Assembly: GCF_004000925.1 (NCBI RefSeq)
Contig: NZ_BIME01000010.1
Span: 124,001 to 188,000 of the forward strand
Direction of reading: 5' to 3'
Source: Paenibacillus illinoisensis NBRC 15959
Lineage (GTDB): Bacteria; Bacillota; Bacilli; Paenibacillales; Paenibacillaceae
DNA length: 64,000 nt
The translations under genes were made by a program, and so were the position numbers. The notes under the pieces are model-generated. The model was not told the origin of the DNA, ran no database searches, and saw only the letters and a list, made by a program, of their open reading frames with translations. The stretch's first letter is position 1. Each line of letters starts with the position of its first letter. This document shows positions 49,269-55,525 of the stretch, piece by piece.

Positions 49269-49585
49269 TGAGTGTAATGAATAGCAGTTCATCTCTCGCC
49301 CTCAAATCTGCTGCCGTAATACTGACTACTCTGACTTCAATGTCCGGTATAGCTTCAACAAGCTCATCATTTAGCCCTATGGAAAATAACATTGGTAAAT
49401 TTAGCTTCGAAGAACAAACTGGGACGCCTGATGTGATTTCATTCAAGAACAAAAATTGGGTAACGGAGGCCCAAGAGCTGTTTCCTGAAATGAGAGACTT
49501 CACAAAAGAAGAAGCGGAAAACTACGAGAAAGCACTGGATGAATTATTTGTGCCAACTGGTAGGAACTTCTTTGATTTATGCTAA
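49265..49585 (+). CDS. unknown protein B of the three-gene operon
   Basis: 106 aa, not recognised. The first 35 residues are Ser/Thr/Ala-rich and moderately hydrophobic (LALKSAAVILTTLTSMSGIA), perhaps a membrane or signal segment. Residues 71-83 read ELFPEMRDFTKEE. The same pattern with identical spacing, ELFP-x5-T-[KR]-EE, opens protein C. The gene overlaps A by ATGA and C by seven bases, so the three are translationally coupled and probably act together. Confidence 0.65.
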   Translation: MMSVMNSSSSLALKSAAVILTTLTSMSGIASTSSSFSPMENNIGKFSFEEQTGTPDVISFKNKNWVTEAQELFPEMRDFTKEEAENYEKALDELFVPTGRNFFDLC

Positions 49586-50154
49586 CAGATTTTGTTAAAT
49601 TTGTAGAAGAGCTATTTCCCTCAATCTCTCCGTACACTAGGGAAGAAGTAAAGCGCTCGATTCGTCAGTTTGAGACCTTAGGGCGTCATACAAAGTTTTG
49701 CTTGGCACAGCCATTTGAATTCCTCTCTCAAGGGGATATTATTGCCAATATCCCCTTTGTGAGATTTAATGAAAAAGGTGAGCAATCAACTATGACTGCT
49801 ATGGGGATGTTGATTTCAAACACGTGTGATGCTGAGAATGATGAATCAATTATGTTTGCTCCTCTGGTTCCCATTTCTAAAATAAAGGGTGATACACATG
49901 CGATGAAAAGTAACCTGAATTATCGCTTGTTGTATATTCCAGATGCTAATTTAGATGACTACATAATAGATCTAAGTCTAGTTAATTCCTATTCAAGAAA
50001 GCTTATTGAAGGTGGAATGAAAGCTGGGAAAATTCAGAAATTCTCTTCACTGAATAAACTGGGGTATTATTTATTCCTAAGCAAACTAACTGTTCATATG
50101 ATGCGACCTGAAGATTCAGGGGTACAGTCAATGCGCACTGATATAGCCGGGTAA
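49579..50154 (+). CDS. unknown protein C of the three-gene operon
   Basis: 191 aa, not recognised. It begins with ELFPSISPYTREE (11-23), matching protein B. The central GMLISNTCDAENDESIMFAPLVPI has a conserved-looking N-T-C-D turn between beta strands, a pattern I have seen in uncharacterised mobile-element proteins but cannot name. No membrane segment. It ends the operon at a strong terminator shared with the convergent HicAB genes. Confidence 0.65.
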   Translation: MLTDFVKFVEELFPSISPYTREEVKRSIRQFETLGRHTKFCLAQPFEFLSQGDIIANIPFVRFNEKGEQSTMTAMGMLISNTCDAENDESIMFAPLVPISKIKGDTHAMKSNLNYRLLYIPDANLDDYIIDLSLVNSYSRKLIEGGMKAGKIQKFSSLNKLGYYLFLSKLTVHMMRPEDSGVQSMRTDIAG

Positions 50155-50160
50155 GCAATC

Positions 50161-50196
50161 AAGCCCTGTTGACCATATAGGTTAACAGGGCTTTTT
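50161..50196. terminator. terminator between the accessory operon and hicB
   Basis: Stem AAGCCCTGTTGACC / GGTTAACAGGGCTT (14 bp, one G-T pair), loop ATATA, then five T on the plus strand. On the minus strand only two T follow, so it mainly serves the accessory operon. Confidence 0.88.
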
Positions 50197-50199
50197 GGT

Positions 50200-50565
50200 T
50201 CATTTACTTAATTTGTATAGACAATACTGATTTAATGAAACACTTTCCGCAGCTGCTCGTTCAACCAATTGCCGGTGAAGGCTACGAGGTACCCGAAGAT
50301 TAAACTTTCCACTGTATTCATCTTCACCGATAGGCTCAGGAATGGCATCTCCATACTCCAGCTTAACTTCCAGGTATCCTTCCATGGCTTCCCGTAAACT
50401 TTCATATGCTTCAGCAAAGGTATCCCCGTTGCTCTGACATCCATCTAATTCAGCAACAGTTGCGAAGAAATAGTCACCGCTCTCATCCTTTATCGGTCTG
50501 ATCTGGATTGTATAGGGTAGAGCCATGTAATAGGCTAAATCTTTCTTTTGATCTTGGTTTGCCAT
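50200..50565 (-). CDS. hicB: HicB-type antitoxin
   Basis: 121-aa antitoxin. The N-terminal RNase H-like HicB domain (YTIQIRPIKDESGDYFFATVAELDGCQSNGDTFAEAYESLREAM) neutralises HicA, and the C-terminal RHH-like segment (NLRVPRSLHRQLVERAAAESVSLNQY) would bind the promoter. It lies 45 bases after hicA in the same direction. The pair probably stabilises the prophage or limits other phages. Confidence 0.9.
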   Translation of the reverse strand: MANQDQKKDLAYYMALPYTIQIRPIKDESGDYFFATVAELDGCQSNGDTFAEAYESLREAMEGYLEVKLEYGDAIPEPIGEDEYSGKFNLRVPRSLHRQLVERAAAESVSLNQYCLYKLSK

Positions 50566-50610
50566 TAATATGCGGCTAGGATATGATGAGGATTAAGGAA
50601 AGGGGAGCGG

Positions 50611-50835
50611 TCACTCCCCAATCCGGTCCAGTACGTCTTTGACGTATGCCGCCTTTAGTGGTTGTTCCTTTTTGATGGTTATCAAGTCTCCTGCTTGGTT
50701 TCGGAAATGGAAGTGCGAGCCGTTGCTTCTCACTAATCCGTATCCGTGATGCCGGAGTACCTTGGCGACTTCATCATATTGGATTCCGCTTGGGCGGTCT
50801 TTCATTTTCTGGACCAATTTTTCGATCCTAGCCAT
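50611..50835 (-). CDS. hicA: HicA-type mRNA interferase toxin
   Basis: 74-aa toxin with a dsRBD-like fold, conserved H41 in SNGSHFHF and the terminal LKAAYVKDVLDRIG. It cleaves mRNA during translation unless bound by HicB. AGGAGGTGAGAC precedes the ATG. A perfect 22-bp palindrome is in its promoter region. Confidence 0.9.
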   Translation of the reverse strand: MARIEKLVQKMKDRPSGIQYDEVAKVLRHHGYGLVRSNGSHFHFRNQAGDLITIKKEQPLKAAYVKDVLDRIGE

Positions 50836-50853
50836 GTCTCACCTCCTATTTAT

Positions 50854-50875
50854 ATAGTACCATATATGGTACTAT
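50854..50875. promoter_or_regulatory. hicAB operator palindrome
   Basis: A perfect 22-bp inverted repeat with half site ATAGTACCATA, 18 bases upstream of the hicA start. It is the probable site of autorepression by HicB. Confidence 0.75.
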
Positions 50876-50906
50876 TATTCAAGTGTCTAATTGGATTATT
50901 TTTCTG

Positions 50907-50936
50907 TTGAATAAAGAACATATGTTCGTATATAAT
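50907..50936 (+). promoter_or_regulatory. SOS-controlled promoter of the yolD-like gene
   Basis: -35 TTGAAT (50907-50912), 18-base spacer, -10 TATAAT (50931-50936). The spacer contains AGAACATATGTTCG (50915-50928), which fits the Firmicutes LexA box GAAC-N4-GTTC exactly. Confidence 0.85.
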
Positions 50937-50960
50937 AAATCCAATAAAGGAGGCGATAGT

Positions 50961-51296
50961 GTGGCGAGTAAATTAAGCGGCAACGGAATGTATGAAGGGT
51001 CGAGGATGATCCTGCCTGAGCACCGAGAAGCGTACACCGCATTGTTGGAGGAACAAAAAAAGAGAGGTAAACCTGACCTCGACGAGCAAGCTCAGTTAGA
51101 AATTGAATGGGCATTGGTTGAATCATATAATAGAAGAAAGACGGTTGAGTTGGTTGTATTCAGTCCCTTTGAAGACGAACGAATTAAGGGTATTGTTGTC
51201 TACATAAATTCAGGGACTAAGGAAATTGAACTTCTCACCAGTGACGGAAATCCTAAACGCGTAAACCTTGCAGAAATTACATCGGCTTCATTCTAA
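50961..51296 (+). CDS. YolD-like protein
   Basis: 111-aa YolD family protein (GNGMYEGSRMILPEHREAYTALLEEQKKRGKPDLDEQAQLEIEWALVESYNRRKTVELVVF...). YolD proteins are normally encoded with a Y-family polymerase (YqjW/UvrX) and are thought to bind it after DNA damage; no such gene is present here. GTG 50961 has AAAGGAGG upstream; the frame opens earlier at 50883, over the promoter. A consensus LexA box sits in its promoter. Confidence 0.88.
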   Translation: MASKLSGNGMYEGSRMILPEHREAYTALLEEQKKRGKPDLDEQAQLEIEWALVESYNRRKTVELVVFSPFEDERIKGIVVYINSGTKEIELLTSDGNPKRVNLAEITSASF

Positions 51297-51308
51297 ACAA
51301 CATTTATT

Positions 51309-51335
51309 CCGCCAGGTAAATCCTTGGCGGTTTTT
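51309..51335 (+). terminator. terminator after the yolD-like gene
   Basis: CCGCCAGG / CC-T-TGGCGG hairpin with one bulge, then a TTTTTATTTT tail. Confidence 0.85.
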
Positions 51336-51374
51336 ATTTTATTTAAGTCCATAAACATCAGACCAGAAAAAAAA

Positions 51375-51394
51375 GGGGCAGACATGGGGCAGAC
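51375..51394. promoter_or_regulatory. candidate right arm-type integrase sites
   Basis: GGGGCAGAC at 51375-51383 and again at 51386-51394, 11 bases apart, about 110 bases inside attR. ATGGGGCAGA is shared exactly with the left arm at 8765-8774. Confidence 0.6.
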
Positions 51395-51505
51395 AACCGT
51401 ATATTCTACAATTGTATGAGCCAGCAATGACTGCCGTAAAATTTTAAAAACCCTGATATATCAAGCTTTTGAAGAAGTGTGACACTTATTGACTAGGCCA
51501 AAGAT

Positions 51506-51551
51506 CAGCCTTCCAAGCTGGTAGCGTGGGTTCGATTCCCATCACCCGCTT
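51506..51551 (+). repeat. attR core (46-bp copy of tRNA-Gly 3' half)
   Basis: Identical to 8634-8679. Only the 3' part of tRNA-Gly is present, so this is not a functional tRNA. Confidence 0.95.
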
Positions 51552-51563
51552 AACTTAGAGAAT

Positions 51564-51597
51564 CCTCTTGTTAATCACAAGAGGGTTTTCTTTTTTT
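51564..51597 (+). terminator. host terminator beyond attR (original tRNA-Gly terminator)
   Basis: CCTCTTGT-TAATC-ACAAGAGG, perfect eight-bp stem, then a long T-rich run. Before integration it would have ended the tRNA-Pro/Gly transcript. Confidence 0.9.
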
Positions 51598-51648
51598 ACT
51601 CAAAGTGATGAAAGCGCAGTATTTGCTTTCTTACATTCATTCAAAGCT

Positions 51649-51676
51649 TTGCAATTCCCCCAACTTCTGGTACAAT
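51649..51676 (+). promoter_or_regulatory. promoter of the structured leader / ABC-F gene
   Basis: -35 TTGCAA (51649-51654), 16-base spacer, -10 TACAAT (51671-51676). Transcription would begin near 51683. Confidence 0.6.
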
Positions 51677-51682
51677 AACGGA

Positions 51683-51983
51683 GAAATTGATACTATACAT
51701 GAATGAGAGGTAACCACACGTCCCATGAAGTAAGACACATGAATTGAACCCCAGTAACTGCAGAAGATGTATGACGCAGTCAGCCGAAGCGGCTGAGCAA
51801 TGAGGGGATTCGTGTGTCCAAATTCAGCTATGGGATCAGGTGTGTGTGCTAGCCGAGTAATGTGGCTTGTGTACCCTTCTTGGGTGTTTATTTGTCATAC
51901 CTGGGTGTACCTTGTGCTTGTTTTTTGACGCTTTATCCAAACCTGAATTGCCAGACCGCCGGCGGATGCCAGCGGTTTTTTTT
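51683..51983 (+). ncRNA. structured leader RNA upstream of the ABC-F gene, unrecognised
   Basis: Nested pairing is visible by eye: CACACG (51715) with CGTGTG (51811), GAACCCC (51746) with GGGG-a-TTC (51804), ACTGC (51757) with GCAGT (51776), and hairpin CAGCC-GAAGC-GGCTG (51781-51795). A terminator closes it at 51955-51983. A 22-codon frame at 51860-51928 (MWLVYPSWVFICHTWVYLVL...) lies between the two structured parts but has no clear ribosome site. It could be a riboswitch-like or ribosome-mediated attenuator for the ABC-F gene, or an independent small RNA. It does not match any leader class I know. Confidence 0.55.
51955..51983 (+). terminator. attenuator/terminator ahead of the ABC-F gene
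   Basis: ACCGC-C-GG / CC-A-GCGGT hairpin with one mismatch and loop CGGATG, then eight T. It ends about 125 bases before the ABC-F start, between promoter and gene, as in transcription attenuation. Confidence 0.7.
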
Positions 51984-52108
51984 GTTCAGGAAATGATGTC
52001 TAAGGTTTCCTGCGAGCCAAGGCAGCTCTGCGTGATCGAGATTAACGATATCATCTCGAAGAAGCTCGGGATGAATTTGATTTTTTAGCGCAGGAAGGAT
52101 GAAGTCTT

Positions 52109-54004
52109 ATGATGACATTGGTACGCCTACATGAAGTATCAAAAGAATGGAACGGGATGGAATTGTTTGCAGGATTAAATCTGGAAATTAACGAAGGTGA
52201 GCGGCTTGCGATTCTCGGTCGCAATGGATGCGGGAAAACCACATTGTTACGCATCATTTTAGGGGAAGAGGAGGGAGGCGGACATATTGAGCGCCACGTC
52301 CCGCAGAAGGAGTGGGGATTCATGCGTCAACGCTCTCTAATTGACCCCGATATGAAGGTGCTGGATGCAGTACGGAAGGAAAGTGGCCGGATCTATGAAG
52401 TGAAATGTGAGTTGGAAGAACTGGAACGGCGTATGGGCATGAGCGGGAGTGAAGATGAGCAGCGGCTGCTTGAAGCCTATACCGTAGTCATGGAGCAATA
52501 TGAGCAGCTGAACGGCTACATGTGGGAGACCGAGGTGGAAAAGGTGTTGACCCGTCTGGGTTTAAGCTCGGAGCACTGGAACAGATCCTATCATTCCTTG
52601 AGTGGTGGACAAAAAACCAAGGCAAGGCTGGCAGGACTGCTGGTCAGCAAACCCCAATTTCTTATTTTGGATGAACCGACGAATCATCTGGATGAAGATA
52701 GCATGCGCTGGCTCGAAGAGTGGCTATCCAATTACACCGGAACGCTGCTCTTTGTTTCACATGACCGGACCTTTATTGATCAGGTAGCAACAGGTGTCAT
52801 TGAATTTAATCCGCAAACGCTGACCAAATATAAAGGTGGATATTCTGACTATAAAGTTCATAAGGAGAGGGAACGGCGAGAACAGGAAACCCTATACCGC
52901 AAACAGGAACTGGAGCGCAAAGCGCTTGAAGAAACCATTCGCAATTATCAGGAGTGGTTCCATAAGGCCCACAATTCAGCAACGGACGTGGAGGTTAAGA
53001 TCACTCAGAGCTTTTACAAAGCCAAAGCCAACAAAAACATTTCACGTTACCATGCAAAACAGAAACAGTTGGAACGGCTGGAGAATGAACGGGTAGAGAA
53101 ACCTCGCGATGCAGTCAAGCTAAACATGGAATTGCAAGTTGACACGTTAGCGGCACGCCAGCTGCTTGAAATGAGAGACGTCTGCTTCGCATATCCGGGG
53201 GGACATCCGTTATTTCACAATCTGGGAATTGCCGTCGGCCGAGGGGATCGGCTTGCCGTACGTGGACCGAATGGTACGGGGAAAACGACCCTGCTGAAGC
53301 TGATGATTGGTGAACTTGAACCAGAGCAGGGGGTGGTGAGAAGGCATCCACAGCTGAAGATCGGCTACTTTTCTCAAGAGCTTGAGGGACTTCCCGAGAA
53401 TCAGACGCTGCTGGACAGCTTGCTCAGTCTCCCATCCATGACTCAGAGTGCAGCCCGAACCATTCTGGGATGTTTTCTATTTACCAGAGAGGATGTATTC
53501 AAGCGCATCGGGAACCTGAGTATGGGAGAGAAATGCAGGGTTGCGTTTTTGAGATTATACTTTGGCGGTGCAAACTTGCTGGTTCTGGATGAGCCGACAA
53601 ACTATCTGGATATTGATACCCAGGAAGTGATGGAGAATGTATTAAAACAGGCTTCGGGTGCTCTGGTCCTTGTGTCTCATGACCGAATGCTGACCAAAAT
53701 GCTGGCAAATCGCTTGCTTGATCTGGAGCCTGGAGGGAAGGTTACGGTATTTGAAGGAGGAGTTCTGGATTGGGAAGAGTCGAAAAAACTCCGAGATTCT
53801 TCACTTGGCCAGCGGGAATCGGATGATGAACGATTACGCCTGGAAATGCGACTGTCCGAACTGCTATCTCCCATGAGCAATGCAGGCATAGATATCCTTG
53901 CCCATCCAGAAGCTGCTGAAGAACGAGCTGCGGAAGCCGCTGAGATCCGTGACATTCAAGAGCGGTTAATTCAGCTTCGGCGGAAGGATGCGAGCAAAAA
54001 ATAG
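52109..54004 (+). CDS. ABC-F family ATPase (ribosome-associated)
   Basis: 631-aa soluble protein with two ABC ATPase domains and no membrane part, so ABC-F. Domain 1 has Walker A GRNGCGKTT, signature LSGGQ and DEPTNHLD. The linker (about 240-330, charged helices) is followed by domain 2 with GPNGTGKTT, signature variant LSMGE and DEPTNYLD. ABC-F proteins act at the ribosomal E site; some protect against antibiotics (Vga/Lsa/VmlR), others are housekeeping factors. The attenuator-like leader fits a drug-inducible resistance type, but the sequence alone does not decide. GGAAGGATG precedes the ATG. Confidence 0.9.
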   Translation: MMTLVRLHEVSKEWNGMELFAGLNLEINEGERLAILGRNGCGKTTLLRIILGEEEGGGHIERHVPQKEWGFMRQRSLIDPDMKVLDAVRKESGRIYEVKCELEELERRMGMSGSEDEQRLLEAYTVVMEQYEQLNGYMWETEVEKVLTRLGLSSEHWNRSYHSLSGGQKTKARLAGLLVSKPQFLILDEPTNHLDEDSMRWLEEWLSNYTGTLLFVSHDRTFIDQVATGVIEFNPQTLTKYKGGYSDYKVHKERERREQETLYRKQELERKALEETIRNYQEWFHKAHNSATDVEVKITQSFYKAKANKNISRYHAKQKQLERLENERVEKPRDAVKLNMELQVDTLAARQLLEMRDVCFAYPGGHPLFHNLGIAVGRGDRLAVRGPNGTGKTTLLKLMIGELEPEQGVVRRHPQLKIGYFSQELEGLPENQTLLDSLLSLPSMTQSAARTILGCFLFTREDVFKRIGNLSMGEKCRVAFLRLYFGGANLLVLDEPTNYLDIDTQEVMENVLKQASGALVLVSHDRMLTKMLANRLLDLEPGGKVTVFEGGVLDWEESKKLRDSSLGQRESDDERLRLEMRLSELLSPMSNAGIDILAHPEAAEERAAEAAEIRDIQERLIQLRRKDASKK

Positions 54005-54017
54005 ATGATTGACTGGC

Positions 54018-54046
54018 TTGCTATTTCGATTGAATTTGCATATAAT
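54018..54046 (+). promoter_or_regulatory. promoter of the pheST T-box operon
   Basis: -35 TTGCTA (54018-54023), 17-base spacer, -10 TATAAT (54041-54046), ahead of the T-box leader. Confidence 0.65.
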
Positions 54047-54054
54047 TATGAACG

Positions 54055-54387
54055 ATCATCGATAAATACGTCGATATAGGTTTGATTCATTAACAAACGT
54101 GATGATGGAGACAAGTAAGCAGTGCCTCTGGACAGGGAGGAAGCGCCGTAGATTGAGAGCGTTTCTGTAGAACCAGGCTGCCGAAATTCACTCCGAAGCG
54201 GTTCCCTGAACTTGACTTGGCAGCAATTGCTGAGGCTCAGCAGTAGGGGCAAACGGTTAACGGTCGTTATTCCGTACAGAGTGAGACAGACGTGTTACAG
54301 GCCGGAAGGGCCAGTCAGCACCGGATGTCTAACAAGGGTGGTACCACGGTCTTTTCGTCCCTTTTGGGGAGAAAAGGCCTTTTTTTG
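54055..54387 (+). promoter_or_regulatory. T-box leader of pheST (Phe specific)
   Basis: The canonical T-box bulge AAGGGTGGTACCACG is at 54334-54348. It is followed by the terminator stem GGTCTTTTC (54348-54356) / GAAAAGGCC (54371-54379) and T-run. The upstream 270 bases form the usual stem I to III region; a TTC codon in the GAAATTCACTCC stretch near 54185 is the likely specifier. Uncharged tRNA-Phe would pair with it and stabilise the antiterminator, raising pheST expression. Confidence 0.93.
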
Positions 54388-54421
54388 TTGCAATAACACC
54401 ACATAAAGGGGGCAATTACAC

Positions 54422-55456
54422 ATGAAAGAACGTTTAGAAGCATTGAAGATTGAAGCGCTGGAACAATTGTCCGGCGTGAACGATCCGCAGACGCTTGGTG
54501 ATCTGCGTGTGAAGTATTTGGGGAAAAAGGGTGCATTGACTGAAATTTTGCGTGGCATGGGTGCACTTAGTGCAGAGGAACGTCCCGTAATCGGGCAAGT
54601 GGCCAACGACGTTCGCGGCGCCATTGAGGAAGTCATCGACAGCAAGCAGGAGCAATTCCAGAAGGAAGAGACGGCGAAGCGTCTTCAGTCCGAGACCATT
54701 GATGTCACCTTGCCAGGACGTCGTGGACGTCAAGGCGGTCTGCATCCACTGACCAAAGTGGTACAGGAAATCGAAGATATTTTCATCGGCATGGGATATC
54801 GCGTAGCAGAAGGTCCTGAGGTGGAAATGGATTACTACAACTTTGAAGCACTTAACCTGCCGAAGAATCACCCGGCGCGCGATATGCAGGATTCCTTCTA
54901 TGTGACCGAAGACCTGTTGATGCGAACCCATACGTCTCCGGTGCAAGTACGCACCATGCAAAGCATGAAAGGGGAAGTACCTGTCAAAGTCATTTGCCCG
55001 GGTAAAGTATACCGCCGTGATGATGACGATGCTACGCATTCCTTCCAGTTCAATCAGGTTGAAGGTTTGGTCATCAGCGAAAACATTCGCATGAGCGACT
55101 TGAAGGGTACACTGCTGCAATTTGTGCGTGAAATGTTCGGTGCTCACACTGAAATTCGTCTGCGTCCAAGCTTCTTCCCGTTCACCGAGCCAAGTGCTGA
55201 AGTGGATGTAACTTGTGTACAATGCGGCGGCAGCGGCTGCCGAGTATGTAAACAAACCGGATGGCTTGAAATTCTGGGCGGCGGAATGGTTCATCCGAAG
55301 GTGCTGGAAATGGGTGGATATGATCCCGAGAAGTACAGCGGTTTCGCGTTTGGTATGGGGGTAGAACGTATCGCCATGCTGAAGTACGGTATCGATGACA
55401 TTCGTCATTTCTATAACAGTGATATGGCATTCCTGAAGCAATTCGGACGGCTGTAA
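54422..55456 (+). CDS. pheS: phenylalanyl-tRNA synthetase alpha subunit
   Basis: 344-aa catalytic subunit of the alpha2beta2 enzyme that charges tRNA-Phe. The N-terminal coiled coil binds tRNA. Class II motifs include [47 protein letters not shown], motif 2 [23 protein letters not shown] and motif 3 [18 protein letters not shown]. Length is normal. It lies 35 bases after the T-box terminator with AAAGGGGG upstream, and forms an operon with pheT. Confidence 0.98.
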   Translation: MKERLEALKIEALEQLSGVNDPQTLGDLRVKYLGKKGALTEILRGMGALSAEERPVIGQVANDVRGAIEEVIDSKQEQFQKEETAKRLQSETIDVTLPGRRGRQGGLHPLTKVVQEIEDIFIGMGYRVAEGPEVEMDYYNFEALNLPKNHPARDMQDSFYVTEDLLMRTHTSPVQVRTMQSMKGEVPVKVICPGKVYRRDDDDATHSFQFNQVEGLVISENIRMSDLKGTLLQFVREMFGAHTEIRLRPSFFPFTEPSAEVDVTCVQCGGSGCRVCKQTGWLEILGGGMVHPKVLEMGGYDPEKYSGFAFGMGVERIAMLKYGIDDIRHFYNSDMAFLKQFGRL

Positions 55457-55525
55457 ACTTTACGATAAGCAAGCGCTAAAGGAAATTTAGCTAAACCAAT
55501 TTATAGATTAAGGAAGTGAACGTCC

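Larger units (their letters stand above)
8634..51551. mobile_element. complete siphovirus-type prophage integrated in tRNA-Gly
   Basis: Bounded by the two 46-bp tRNA-Gly repeats. It holds all expected modules in order: integrase, repressor/Cro, replication, late regulator, terminase, portal, head, connectors, tail tube, frameshifted chaperones, tape measure, tail tip and fibre, holin and endolysin, plus accessory genes. The core structural genes read open with no frameshift or transposon interruption seen, so it looks intact and possibly inducible. The tail is long and non-contractile (tape measure and tube, no sheath gene), so the morphology is siphovirus-like. A functional phage is inferred, not shown. 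Confidence 0.95.

Noticed and set aside
51506-51551. Second tRNA-Gly gene
   Set aside because: Only the 3' 46 bases are present; there is no 5' acceptor, D arm or full anticodon stem.
51867-52088. 73-codon plus-strand frame across the ABC-F leader
   Set aside because: It runs through the terminator T-run and has a TTG start without a ribosome site; leader RNA explains the region better.
54434-55441. 335-codon minus-strand frame opposite pheS
   Set aside because: A shadow of a certain housekeeping gene; no start signals.
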